Position numbers and translations under genes: made by a program
The notes under the pieces: generated by a model
What the model saw: only the letters and a program-made list of their open reading frames with translations
Told to the model about the DNA's origin: nothing
Database searches by the model: none
In this document: positions 26,782-35,797 of the stretch, one piece after another
How the letters are laid out: each line of letters opens with the position of its first letter
How positions within the stretch are numbered: the stretch's first letter is position 1
Assembly: GCF_002946835.1 (NCBI RefSeq)
Contig: NZ_CP026652.1
Location: forward strand, 7,626,001-7,690,000
DNA length: 64,000 bases
Reading direction: 5' to 3'
From: Streptomyces dengpaensis
GTDB lineage: Bacteria; Actinomycetota; Actinomycetes; Streptomycetales; Streptomycetaceae

Positions 26782-28340
26782 ATGGCCGCATACGAGGCGT
26801 CGCAGACGCCGCAGTCCCCGTCCCGATCCGGACAGCCCCAGACCCCGCCGGCGCCGCTGACGCCCGCCTGGCTGAAGGCCCACTTCGACCCCTTGCCCTT
26901 CCCGGCACGGATGAGCGCCCTGGCACGTTACGCCCGCACGCTCACCCCGCACGCGTACGCATCCCTCCACGGTGCCCTCGACGCCGGTGACCCCGACGAA
27001 CGGCACAGGGCGCTGTTCCTGGCCGTCGCCCGCCGCGACCTCGGCCGGGTGACCGAAGCCCTCACCGACCCTCTGCTGGGCCGCCGTGCACGCTCGGCCG
27101 CACTCCGGCTGCCGATCCCCGAACACGCCCTGGAACCTCTCGCGCTGAGCGACATCAGGGCGACGCGTCACGACACGTACCGCCTCCTGCGGCGCAGCCG
27201 CCGCCGTACCCTCGCTGCCCAACTGCTGCCTCAGGTGTACGAGCGTCATGGCGCCCAGGAAGCGGCGCGCCTGCTGGGCGCCTGCCCGGCGGAAACCGCG
27301 GAGGCATGGCTGCCTCGCCTCGACGTGCCCTTCGGGGCGCTGAACTCGCTGGCCCGTACGGCCCCTCGTGCGGTGGCGGAACATCTCGCCGCACGCCGTG
27401 AGGAGAGGGCACGCCAGGACGCGTACCGGTTCACGCGCCGCTACCGGGCCGTCGCCTCGGTCGCCGCCCAACGTGACGCACACGCGGCACTGGTCCTCCT
27501 GGAACGGGCACCCGACCTGCTCACCCCGCCCGGAGTCCTCGCGGCGCTCCGCCTGCCCGCCGAATCCCTCGCCGTCCTGCGCACGGCGAGGCCACACCTC
27601 GACGGCTGGCCCGAGGAACACCCCATCCCCGCGGGGCCCTTGCCGTCCTCCCAACGCCGCGCTCTGGCGGAACTGCCCGTCGAGGACCTCGTCGCTCTGG
27701 CCGAACGCTGTCCCTCCAGCGCCAGTCGTGACCGCACACCCGGCCGCCGTGAGGTGTCGCCCGACGGCCTGCTGCGGCTCCTGCCGCCCGCGGAGCGGCG
27801 GAGCATCGTCGAGAGCCGCACCGTGGGCCGGGGCCGGACACGCGGCGCCGCACTGACCATGCTCGCCGCACTGGACCCCGCAGATCGCGTGAACCTGCTC
27901 GCCCCCTGGCTGGAGCGACACGGCAGGCCCTCCTGGTCGACGGCGCGCCTGGCCGCGGCCCTGCCCCTCGCCCAAGGCGAGCCCCTGCTACACGGAACGC
28001 GGCCATGGCCTGCGTACGCCGGGGTGACTACGCAGCGCACCGGTGGGAACGGCTGCTCACGCTGTGCGAGGAGGCGCCGCAACGGCTTCAGTCCTTGGAG
28101 TACGCGACCGCGGATGTCGGCCGTCCCCCTGTGCGGACCGCTCTGCTCGCCGCGGCACGGGCACTGCGCCGCCACGAAACTCCCGCTTCCGGACTGCTCG
28201 CGCTGACCCTGGTCCGCATGGGCGGGCGGGGTACGGCCTGGGACGACCCCTGGCGGGCCGAACTGGACGCCTTGCGCGCACATCCGGACCACGACACCGC
28301 CATGGCGGCCCTGCTCATCGACGCGGACGCGATCCGCTGA
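26782..28340 (+). pseudogene. Large helical-repeat-type protein, disrupted near 27.99 kb
   Basis: From 26782 a frame reads MAAYEASQTPQSPS and gives about 400 residues of Ala/Leu/Arg-rich helical sequence (LTPAWLKAHFDPLPFPARMSALARYARTL is split here as an opening block), resembling HEAT/ARM-like solenoids. Near 27985-28000 this frame turns into unnatural sequence (WPAYAGVTTQRTGGNGCSRC). A different frame then takes over with natural sequence (DYAAHRWERLLTLCEEAPQ to the end, LLIDADAIR) and stops at 28340. So the gene carries a frameshift, probably with an internal deletion at the same point, because the joined product (about 515 residues) seems short for such solenoids. AGGAGG lies 26 bases before the ATG. 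Function unknown. Confidence 0.6.
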
Positions 28341-28396
28341 CAGGGGAGGGGGACCGGCAAGGGCCGTGCCACGGGGATCCCGCGTGGTGCGGCGGC

Positions 28397-29236
28397 TCAG
28401 CTCGGCCGCACCGCCATCTTGTCGAGGGCCTCCAGGAGACCCGGCAGTTCTGGTCCGCGGCCGACGGGCAGGACCTCTCCGGGCTCCTCGTCGAGGAGGA
28501 CGAACGCGATGTCGTCGGTCCTGGCGACCAGGGACCAGCCGGGGCCGTCGGCGCGCAGGGTCCGGGCGTCGCCGGTGGCGAAGGCCGACCGGACACGGCC
28601 GAGCGGAGGCGGCGTGTCCACATAGGAGCGGGCCTCCGCGAGCACCCTGCGGACGCCGCTGCGCGGCTCGCCGTCGCCGCTCTCCTCCTGGGCCTTCTCC
28701 TCGGCCTGGGCCTCACCCTCCGACGTCATGAAGTCGCTGTCGTCGATCTGTTCCCGCCAGGTCGCCCACTGCAGCGCGATCTCGTCGGCGCCGAGGCGCC
28801 GCTGGGCAGGGCCCCAGGTGGCGGTGTCCGGCGGGCTGAGCGGGGGCTGCTCCGTGACTTCGGGCGCGGGATCGTGCGGGGCCGGCACCCCGGGGGCCGA
28901 GACGGCGACCTCGAGGGGCCAGCCGGGCAGCGCGGCGACGACCGTGCGGTCGTCCGGAGACAGTTCGTGCTCCATTCCGCAGTCCCAGGAGGCGATGGCG
29001 ACGGCGACCAGCGAGACGTCGTCGATGGCGACCGTCCACCGCGCGCCCTCGCCGTCCTGGCCGAGCACGAGACCGTACCCGTCGGCGAGCGGCGCGAGAC
29101 CGAGCGCCGCACAGGCCTCCGGGTAGTCGTCCCCCAGCACGCTGGGGAACTTCGCGGGTGTCAGCAACACCGCCGTCAGCACATACAGTGCGTCGTCGTC
29201 CCCGGTGGCGACGGCGTCACCGTCTGTCCCGGCCAT
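28397..29236 (-). CDS. Conserved-looking acidic protein of unknown function
   Basis: A 279-residue protein beginning MAGTDGDAVATGDDDALYVLT, chosen because GGGGAGG stands eight bases upstream; the open frame extends 43 codons further without a ribosome site. It contains a beta-rich first half (WTVAIDDVSLVAVAIASWDC), an acidic Glu/Gln-rich middle (EGEAQAEEKAQEESG, possibly coiled coil), and a last block with RADGPGWSLVARTDDIAFVLLD. No signal peptide, membrane helix or catalytic motif is visible. I cannot name the family. The next gene on the same strand ends 135 bases upstream, so the two may be co-transcribed. Confidence 0.6.
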   Translation of the reverse strand: MAGTDGDAVATGDDDALYVLTAVLLTPAKFPSVLGDDYPEACAALGLAPLADGYGLVLGQDGEGARWTVAIDDVSLVAVAIASWDCGMEHELSPDDRTVVAALPGWPLEVAVSAPGVPAPHDPAPEVTEQPPLSPPDTATWGPAQRRLGADEIALQWATWREQIDDSDFMTSEGEAQAEEKAQEESGDGEPRSGVRRVLAEARSYVDTPPPLGRVRSAFATGDARTLRADGPGWSLVARTDDIAFVLLDEEPGEVLPVGRGPELPGLLEALDKMAVRPS

Positions 29237-29371
29237 CCCAGCCTCCCCATCGCTACGTTCGTCGGCGCACCCTAATGCGACCGTAAGGCGCTTGTCACGA
29301 GTCCGAAGCACACGCGGAGCTGCAGTTATCCGGCTGGACAGGGGCGAAACGACCGTCCCGGTCATCCAGGG

Positions 29372-29686
29372 TCAGGCCGCGGGCAGCCCGAGCAGTGTGC
29401 GGGCCACCGTCCGGGGCGACTCGTCGCGTTCCCGCGCGAGGGCGATCACGGCCCGGCAGGCCAACTCGTTCACTCCGAAGGACAGGGCCTCCGGCGACAC
29501 CCATGCCGCTGCCTCGTCGATCTGGTCCTGGTCGTCCTCCGCGCACGCCGACACATACGCCGCGGCCGCCTCGAACAGGTTGTGCCCGCGCCTCTCCGTC
29601 CGTGGCGTCACGGTCGACCGCTCCTCGGTCCGCTCGACCGTCTTCTTGCGCCATATCTTGCGAATCCTTCCGAACATGCCGGACAT
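29372..29686 (-). CDS. Small conserved-looking protein of unknown function
   Basis: A 104-residue protein starting MSGMFGRIRKIWRKKTVERTE. The first 20 residues are basic and could form an amphipathic membrane-edge helix. The remainder is helical: HNLFEAAAAYVSACAEDDQDQIDEAAAWVSPEALSF and ACRAVIALARERDESPRTVARTLLG. GGGGGAAGG lies about 10 bases upstream of the ATG. An alternative in-frame ATG 10 codons earlier is possible. It is on the same strand as the unknown gene downstream and may share its transcript. No family recognised. Confidence 0.55.
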   Translation of the reverse strand: MSGMFGRIRKIWRKKTVERTEERSTVTPRTERRGHNLFEAAAAYVSACAEDDQDQIDEAAAWVSPEALSFGVNELACRAVIALARERDESPRTVARTLLGLPAA

Positions 29687-29922
29687 CGGGCCACCTTCCC
29701 CCTGTGCGATGGTCATCCCTGATCGTTCATCTGCTCCTACACAACGTAGAGTTGGAGCTTCGGCGGCAGAAGGGGGACGACCCCGGTGAAACGGCCGTTC
29801 CCGGCATCGGGCCACCGGTCACCGCGGCGGCAGTGGCATCACCTCCTACGGAGGAGGACGTACGTCGAAAACGGCGGCCACGCGCGCGTCTGAAGAAGGC
29901 CGGCCCTCTGGAGGCTGAGGAG

Positions 29923-30522
29923 TCAGCCGCGGCGTACGGCCAGCGCGAGGAAGCGGGCGTCCTCGTCGACGTACGACGTCATGTCCCAGCCGGAACCGGC
30001 CAGCAGGGGGCGGAGGTTGGCCTCAGCGCGCAGGTCGGCCGGGGTGATCTGCCGGCCCTGCCGGGCCGCGAGTGCCGCCCGGCCGATCGGATGGAACAGC
30101 GCCAGAGTGCCGCCCGGCCGCACCACGCGTGCCAACTCCCGTAGGTTTTCCGCCGGGTCCGGCAGATGTGCGATCAGACCCGCCGCGAACACCGCGTCCA
30201 GCGACTCCGTACGCAACGGCAGCCCCGCGACATCGGCGACCAGCAACTGCGCGTCCTGGTCGCGCCCGGCCCGTACGGCGGCCTCCAGCATGGCCGGGGT
30301 CACATCGGCCCCGATGACCACTCCGGACGCCCCCACGGCCGCTCGCAGGGGCGGCAGGGCACGGCCGGTGCCGCAGCCCGCGTCGAGCACCCGGTCGCCC
30401 TCGCGCAGACCCAGCTCGCCGACCGCGGCCGCGTACGCGGGCCCGTCGTCGGGGAACCGGGTGTCCCAGTTTGCCGCGCGTGCCGAGAAGAACTCCTGGA
30501 CGCGTGTGTGGTCGTTGCTCAT
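29923..30522 (-). CDS. Class I SAM-dependent methyltransferase
   Basis: A 199-residue methyltransferase starting MSNDHTRVQEFFSARAANWD; an in-frame ATG three codons earlier is also possible. The SAM-binding motif I is VLDAGCGTGRALPPL, the acidic end of strand 2 is GADVTPAML, and post-motif LDAVFAAGLIAHLPDP with LARVVRPGGTLALFHP completes the Methyltransf_11 core. There is no substrate-recognition domain, so the acceptor molecule cannot be predicted. The gene is divergent from the MHYT gene. Confidence 0.8.
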   Translation of the reverse strand: MSNDHTRVQEFFSARAANWDTRFPDDGPAYAAAVGELGLREGDRVLDAGCGTGRALPPLRAAVGASGVVIGADVTPAMLEAAVRAGRDQDAQLLVADVAGLPLRTESLDAVFAAGLIAHLPDPAENLRELARVVRPGGTLALFHPIGRAALAARQGRQITPADLRAEANLRPLLAGSGWDMTSYVDEDARFLALAVRRG

Positions 30523-30674
30523 GTTCCGCATGATCCCTCATCGACACGAAGAACGACGCGGTGCACATGTTCGAGCGTGACGCGATCGTTCAGGTACCTC
30601 TCTTCGTCATATTGCAACAGCTTTCGAAATGCGCCCCCTTTGCGCGCCCCTGCCCGGACTAGCGTCCCTTGGCC

Positions 30675-31448
30675 ATGGGACACCTGGACCACGCCGCCTT
30701 CGGCTGGCTGACCCCCGTGCTGTCGTACGTGATGGCCTGTATAGGCGCCGCCCTGGGGCTGCGCTGCACCGTCCGCGCGCTCGGCGCCACCGGGCGGTCA
30801 CGCCGCAACTGGCTCCTCACCGCGGCCTCCGCGATCGGCACCGGCATCTGGACGATGCACTTCGTGGCGATGCTCGGCTTCAGCGTCAGCGGCACCGAGA
30901 TGCGCTACAACGTGCCGCTGACCATCCTCAGCCTGCTCGTCGCCATGGTCGTCGTCGGCGCGGGCGTCTTCGCCGTCGGCTACGGCCGCGACCGGGGCCG
31001 TGCGCTGGTCCTCGGCGGCCTCACCACCGGACTCGGCGTCGCGAGCATGCACTACCTGGGCATGGCCGCCCTGCGGCTGCACGGCCAGGTGCACTATGAC
31101 CCCGCACTGGTCGCGCTCTCCGTCGTCATCGCCGTGGTCGCGGCGACCGCGGCCCTGTGGGCGGCGCTCAACATCAAGTCGCCGGTCGCGGTCGCCATCG
31201 CCTCCCTGGTCATGGGTGGCGCGGTGAGCAGCATGCACTACACCGGAATGATCGCGGTGAGCGTGCGCGTCAGCCCCTCCGGCGAGGCCCTGCCCGGGGC
31301 CACGGCGATGCAGTTCATCTTCCCCCTCGCCGTCGGCCTCGGGTCCTATCTCTTCCTGACATCGGCGTTCGTCGCGCTGTCGCCCACGGCCGGCGAGCGC
31401 GAGGCATCCGCGTCGGCCCAGCGGCCGGTCGAGAGCGTCGCCCGCTAG
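30675..31448 (+). CDS. MHYT-domain integral membrane sensor
   Basis: A 257-residue protein with seven predicted helices and the three MHYT motifs in order: MHFVAML (about residue 59), MHYLGMA (about 126) and MHYTGMI (about 188). MHYT domains are proposed to bind copper and sense O2, CO or NO. They are usually fused to GGDEF/EAL or kinase domains; this one stands alone. The short tail (SASAQRPVESVAR) has no output domain. The conservon sensor-kinase gene begins 62 bases downstream on the same strand with no terminator between, so co-transcription is likely and the MHYT protein could feed that system. A TTG two codons earlier is an alternative start. Confidence 0.85.
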   Translation: MGHLDHAAFGWLTPVLSYVMACIGAALGLRCTVRALGATGRSRRNWLLTAASAIGTGIWTMHFVAMLGFSVSGTEMRYNVPLTILSLLVAMVVVGAGVFAVGYGRDRGRALVLGGLTTGLGVASMHYLGMAALRLHGQVHYDPALVALSVVIAVVAATAALWAALNIKSPVAVAIASLVMGGAVSSMHYTGMIAVSVRVSPSGEALPGATAMQFIFPLAVGLGSYLFLTSAFVALSPTAGEREASASAQRPVESVAR

Positions 31449-31510
31449 CGGCGAGCCTGGACCACGACGGCCCGGAAGGCACGCCCTGAACCTTTCCGAG
31501 CGAGGAGGCC

Positions 31511-34045
31511 ATGCGTACACCCCGTAGGACCCCCACAGCCGGCGCCGAACCGCCGCCCCAGCCCTTGCCGCGCGGTCGCCGCGCGCACGCCGGCCCGCCG
31601 GCCGACGAGCGCGCGGACATCGACGAGACCGTCGCGGGGAGGCCGACAGAGGCGCCCGCGCGCGCGGGACGCCGGCGCATCCGGCCCCGCACCGTACGAG
31701 CCAAGATCGTCTGCCTGCTGATGGTGCCGGTCGTCTCCTTGCTCGCCCTATGGGCGTACGCCACGGTGAGCACCGCCCAGGACGTCGCGCGGCTACGGCA
31801 GTTGCAGCGCGTGGACCTGACGGTCCGAGCCCCGGTCGACGCAGCCGTCGCCGCCCTCCAGGCCGAACGCGCGGCCGCCGTCCGCTACGCGACCGACCCC
31901 ACCGCCGAGCGGCCGGGCGACCTCAAGAACCTGGCGCGGCGCACCGACCGAGCGGTGGCGAAGCTGCGGCTGGGCGACCACAACACCGTCGCCGACGGCG
32001 CCGACCTGCCCGCGGGGGTGGCCGGGCGCCTCAACGCCTTTGTCACCGGAGTCGAGCGACTGCGGTCCCTGCGCACCGCTGTGCTCGACCGCCGTACCGG
32101 CTGGGACGAGACGTACGGGCAGTACACCAAGGCCATCTCGACGGCCTTCGGCGTGGGCGGCGCGCTCACCGGCATCCAAGACGCCGACCTCGGCTCCGAC
32201 GCGCGCGTGCTGCTCGAATTCTCCCGGGCCGGGGAAGCGCTTGCCCAGGAGGACGCGGTGCTGTCCAGTGCCCGCCTCGCCGGGAGCCTCGACGGCGAGC
32301 GGCTGCGGCTGTTCACCGGCGCCGTCGACACCCGCCGCACTCTGAGCGATGCGGCCGTCGCCGATCTGAGCGGGCCTGAACGAGCCGCCTGGCACGACCT
32401 CGTGGAGGGGAGTGCGTACACCGACGTACGCGCCGTCGAGGACAAGGTGCTCGTCTCGCGCCCCGGCGCCAAGGCGATCGACGCCGCGCCGGAGAGCGAC
32501 TGGAACACCGCCCACGCGCGCGTGCAGGACGGAATGCGCACGATCGAGGCGAACGCGCGACGTGGTGTCGCGGACCGTGCGGACCCGTTCACCCGCGGTC
32601 TGCTCACCCCCGCCGGTGCCGCGGTCCTGTTCGGACTCGCCGCCGTCGTCGCGTCGCTCGTCATCTCCGTGCGCATCGGACGCGGCCTCGTCGTCGAACT
32701 GGTGAGCCTGCGCAACAGCGCCCTCGAGATCGCGCGACGCAAACTGCCGCAGGCCATGCGCAAACTGCGCGCGGGAGAGGAGATCGACGTCCGTGCCGAG
32801 GCCCCGCCCGGGCCGCCCGCCGAGGACGAGACGGCACAGGTCGCGGAGGCCCTGGGCACCGTCCACCGAGCCGCCCTGCGCGCCGCCGTCGAACGCGCCG
32901 AACTCGCCAGCGGAATCTCCGGGGTCTTCGTCAATCTCGCCCGCCGCAGCCAGGTCCTCGTGCACCGCCAACTGAGCCTGCTGGACAGCATGGAGCGCAG
33001 GTCCGACGACCCGAACGAGCTGAGCGACCTGTTCCGCCTCGACCATCTCACCACACGGATGCGGCGCCACGCGGAAAGCCTGATCATCCTCTCCGGAGCC
33101 GCGCCCGGCCGGGCCTGGCGCATGCCGGTCTCGCTGACGAACGTGGTCCGCGCGGCCGTCTCCGAAGTCGAGGACTACGCGCGCGTGGAGGTACGGCAAC
33201 TCCCCGAAGCATCGGTGGTCGGAGCCGCGGTAGCCGACCTCACGCACCTTCTGGCGGAAATCGTCGAGAACGCCGCACAGTTCTCGCCGCCGCACACCCG
33301 CGTGCGGATCACCGGCGAACCGGTCGGCAACGGGTACGCGGTCGAGGTCGAGGACCGGGGGCTCGGCATGGGCAAGGAGACGCTCGCCGAGGCCAACCGG
33401 CGCATCGAGCAGTCCGAGGCCCTCGACTTGTTCGACAGCGACCGGCTCGGCCTTTTCGTGGTCAGCAGGCTCGCGGCCCGGCACGGCATCAAGGTGCACC
33501 TGCGGACCTCGCCCTACGGCGGCACCACCGCGGTCGTCCTGCTTCCCACGGCCCTGCTGCACGGCGGCGCGGCGGAACGTTCCCCCCGTAGGGCCGACAC
33601 CACAAGGCCCGAAGAGCGCAAGTACGCGCGCGTGCCCGCCGCCCCGGAACAGGACTCCGTCCAGGCCATCACCGAGCGGCCCGCACTGGTGCCCCCGGTG
33701 CAGACCGCCGCCGAAGCCCCCGTGAACGGCTCGCCGGAAAGCCCACCCCCTGGAGTCACCACGCTGCGGCTGCACCGGCCTCCGGACGACTCCGAAGGAT
33801 CCGACGACCTCCCACGGCGTGTACGGCAGGCGAATCTCGCCCCCCAACTGCGCGAGCGGCGCTCCGAGGAACCGACACCTGCGCCGGGTCCCCAGAGCGA
33901 CGACGAGCGCACCCCCGAACTCGTACGGGACCGCATGGCGGCCTACCGCAACGGCTGGGCACGCGGCGGCGGCAGGACACCCGGCCTCGGCGCCACCCCC
34001 GACCCCGAAGCGGGCAGCGACAGCAGCGAAGGAGACCCCGCATGA
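31511..34045 (+). CDS. cvnA: Conservon sensor histidine kinase (CvnA-like) with NIT domain
   Basis: An 844-residue membrane kinase. A cytoplasmic Pro-rich leader is followed by helix 1 (about 60-80), an extracellular nitrate/nitrite-sensing-type domain with LQAERAAAVRYATDP, and helix 2 (about 365-385). Then come a HAMP-like and dimerisation region (LFRLDHLTTRMRRHAESL) and a HATPase_c domain with N-box LAEIVENAAQFSPP and G1 box EDRGLGMG. A disordered 200-residue tail rich in Pro and charged residues ends the protein. In Streptomyces conservons CvnA works with CvnB, CvnC and CvnD in a membrane complex likened to G-protein-coupled signalling. GAGGAGG precedes the ATG, and its TGA overlaps the CvnB start (ATGA). 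Confidence 0.9.
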   Translation: MRTPRRTPTAGAEPPPQPLPRGRRAHAGPPADERADIDETVAGRPTEAPARAGRRRIRPRTVRAKIVCLLMVPVVSLLALWAYATVSTAQDVARLRQLQRVDLTVRAPVDAAVAALQAERAAAVRYATDPTAERPGDLKNLARRTDRAVAKLRLGDHNTVADGADLPAGVAGRLNAFVTGVERLRSLRTAVLDRRTGWDETYGQYTKAISTAFGVGGALTGIQDADLGSDARVLLEFSRAGEALAQEDAVLSSARLAGSLDGERLRLFTGAVDTRRTLSDAAVADLSGPERAAWHDLVEGSAYTDVRAVEDKVLVSRPGAKAIDAAPESDWNTAHARVQDGMRTIEANARRGVADRADPFTRGLLTPAGAAVLFGLAAVVASLVISVRIGRGLVVELVSLRNSALEIARRKLPQAMRKLRAGEEIDVRAEAPPGPPAEDETAQVAEALGTVHRAALRAAVERAELASGISGVFVNLARRSQVLVHRQLSLLDSMERRSDDPNELSDLFRLDHLTTRMRRHAESLIILSGAAPGRAWRMPVSLTNVVRAAVSEVEDYARVEVRQLPEASVVGAAVADLTHLLAEIVENAAQFSPPHTRVRITGEPVGNGYAVEVEDRGLGMGKETLAEANRRIEQSEALDLFDSDRLGLFVVSRLAARHGIKVHLRTSPYGGTTAVVLLPTALLHGGAAERSPRRADTTRPEERKYARVPAAPEQDSVQAITERPALVPPVQTAAEAPVNGSPESPPPGVTTLRLHRPPDDSEGSDDLPRRVRQANLAPQLRERRSEEPTPAPGPQSDDERTPELVRDRMAAYRNGWARGGGRTPGLGATPDPEAGSDSSEGDPA

Positions 34046-34479
34046 TCCAGGACCCGAGCATGAGGGCCGCCCAGCGGTCCGGCGAACTCGACTGGCTGCT
34101 GGACGACTTGGTGCTGCGCGTGGCCGAAGTGCGACACGCCGTGGTGCTGTCGAACGACGGACTCGCCGTGGGCGCGTCCACCGGCCTGCGGCGCGAGGAC
34201 GCCGAACACCTCGCCGCCGTCGCCTCCGGCTTCCACAGCCTGGCCAAGGGCGCAGGGCGCCACTTCGGTGCCGGCGGGGTACGGCAGACGATGGTGGAGA
34301 TGGACGACGGCTTCCTTTTCGTCGCCGCGGCGGGGGACGGTTCGTGCCTCGCCCTCCTCACCGCCGTCACGGCCGACATCGGCCTGGTGGCGTACGAGAT
34401 GGCACTGCTGGTCAAGCGCGTCGGCGAGCATCTCTACACGCCGCCGCGCGTCGGCGCACAGCCGCCCGCCGCCGGATGA
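34042..34479 (+). CDS. cvnB: Conservon roadblock/LC7 protein (CvnB-like)
   Basis: A 145-residue roadblock/LC7-domain protein. It opens with ELDWLLDDLVLRVAEVRHAVVLSNDGL and continues GASTGLRREDAEHLAAVASG, the usual fold of MglB-like regulators of small GTPases. It overlaps the kinase gene by four bases and is 19 bases before the DUF742 gene. The likely role is to regulate the nucleotide state of the CvnD GTPase. A close paralogue lies at 36030-36443 in the same locus. Confidence 0.9.
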   Translation: MIQDPSMRAAQRSGELDWLLDDLVLRVAEVRHAVVLSNDGLAVGASTGLRREDAEHLAAVASGFHSLAKGAGRHFGAGGVRQTMVEMDDGFLFVAAAGDGSCLALLTAVTADIGLVAYEMALLVKRVGEHLYTPPRVGAQPPAAG

Positions 34480-34498
34480 GCGAGGACGGTCGGTACAG

Positions 34499-34912
34499 AT
34501 GACCGAGGACACGCCGGGCATCCCGCCCCAGCCGGGCAGCCAGTGGTACGACAACGAGGCCGGACCGCTCGTCCGGCCCTACGCGATGACGGGCGGGCGC
34601 ACCAAACCCGGCCCCACCGGGGTGCGCTTCGACCTCATCGCCCTGGTCACGCTCGACACCGGCGCACCCGGCGTCGACGACGACACCTCGCTCGGACCGG
34701 AACACCGGGCGCTGATCGAACTGTGCCGCATCGAAACACAATCGGTGGCCGAACTGGCCGCCGGCGCAGACCTGCCCGTAGGCGTGGTCAGGGTGCTCCT
34801 CGGCGACCTCCTGGAACTGGGCTGCGTCACCGTCAGCCGCCCCGTGCCGCCCGCACAACTGCCCGACGAGCGGATCCTCCGCGAGGTGATCGAGGGACTG
34901 AGGGCGCTCTAG
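34499..34912 (+). CDS. cvnC: Conservon DUF742 protein (CvnC-like)
   Basis: A 137-residue DUF742 protein. The N-terminal VRPYAMTGGRTKP block and the winged-helix-like C-terminus (SVAELAAGADLPVGVVRVLLGDLLELGCV) are both present, as is the final PDERILREVIEGLRAL. The ATG has GAGGACGG upstream. It lies third in the kinase-roadblock-DUF742-GTPase order that defines conservons. Confidence 0.9.
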   Translation: MTEDTPGIPPQPGSQWYDNEAGPLVRPYAMTGGRTKPGPTGVRFDLIALVTLDTGAPGVDDDTSLGPEHRALIELCRIETQSVAELAAGADLPVGVVRVLLGDLLELGCVTVSRPVPPAQLPDERILREVIEGLRAL

Positions 34913-35054
34913 ATGAACCACGGCGGAGTGTCCTGCGCCTCTATGTGCCCACATCCGGGCACCGAATGGGCGCGAGGCGTTCACAACCGGCCCGTTGCGG
35001 TCCAATCCCTCGAAATTGAGCGGCAGTTGTCATGATGCTGACTTCGCACACCCG

Positions 35055-35120
35055 CACAGATGTACCGACGCGCGGCCCCTGCAGCCGCACCGGCAGACAC
35101 CCCACACAGATGAACCGACG
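35055..35120 (+). repeat. 16-bp direct repeats upstream of the GTPase gene
   Basis: CACAGATGTACCGACG (35055-35070) and CACAGATGAACCGACG (35105-35120) differ at one base and are 50 bases apart, on nearly the same face of the helix. They lie in the 243-base gap between cvnC and cvnD, 36 bases or more before the cvnD start, and may be regulator sites or part of a cvnD promoter. Confidence 0.55.
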
Positions 35121-35155
35121 TCGACCGTAGTCGGCACTCCCGAGAGAAGTGATCG

Positions 35156-35761
35156 ATGGTCTCCGAGAACTCCGACGCCTCGGGTGGCGAGATGGCCGCC
35201 CTGGCGTTGAAGATACTGGTCGCCGGCGGATTCGGCGTGGGCAAGACCACCCTGGTGGGCGCGGTCAGTGAGATCCGGCCGCTGCGCACCGAGGAACTGC
35301 TGAGCGAGGCGGGTCAGTCGGTGGACGACACCGACGGCGTGGATCAGAAGGTCACGACGACCGTGGCCATGGACTTCGGACGCATCACCATCAGGTCCGG
35401 CCTCTCGCTCTACCTCTTCGGAACCCCGGGCCAGGACCGGTTCTGGTTCCTGTGGGACGAGTTGTCGCAGGGCGCCCTCGGCGCTGTCGTCCTCGCGGAC
35501 ACCCGGCGACTCGAAGACTGCTTCCCCGCGGTGGATTACTTCGAGCACCGGCACATCCCGTTCGTGGTGGCCGTCAACTGCTTCACGGGCGCCCGCACCT
35601 ACGGCGCTCAGGACGTGTCCCGCGCCCTCGACCTCGACCGGGGCACGCCCGTGGTGCTCTGCGACGCACGTGACCGCGACTCCGGGAAGGAGGTGCTGAT
35701 TCGTCTCGTCGAGTACGCCGGGCGGGTGCACACCGCCCGGCTGCTCGACTCCGTCGGCTGA
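35156..35761 (+). CDS. cvnD: Conservon GTPase (CvnD-like)
   Basis: A 201-residue small GTP/ATP-binding protein. G1 is AGGFGVGKTTLVGAVSE, then DFGRITI, G3-like LFGTPGQDRFWFLWDEL, and the guanine-specificity position reads VAVNCF, as in other CvnD proteins rather than NKxD. It completes the four-gene conservon. Unlike the first three genes it is not overlapped with its neighbour: a 243-base gap with direct repeats precedes it, so it may have its own promoter. GAGAGAAG stands before the ATG. Confidence 0.88.
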   Translation: MVSENSDASGGEMAALALKILVAGGFGVGKTTLVGAVSEIRPLRTEELLSEAGQSVDDTDGVDQKVTTTVAMDFGRITIRSGLSLYLFGTPGQDRFWFLWDELSQGALGAVVLADTRRLEDCFPAVDYFEHRHIPFVVAVNCFTGARTYGAQDVSRALDLDRGTPVVLCDARDRDSGKEVLIRLVEYAGRVHTARLLDSVG

Positions 35762-35797
35762 GAAGCGGAATTCCGTCGGCCCGGACGGCGGACAGTC

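Noticed and set aside
31793..33847. A 684-codon open frame opposite the conservon kinase
   Set aside because: Antisense shadow of a clearly conserved kinase gene.
34913..35155. A confident small gene between cvnC and cvnD
   Set aside because: The 40-codon frame lacks its own ribosome site and strong codon bias; kept only as a low-interest finding.
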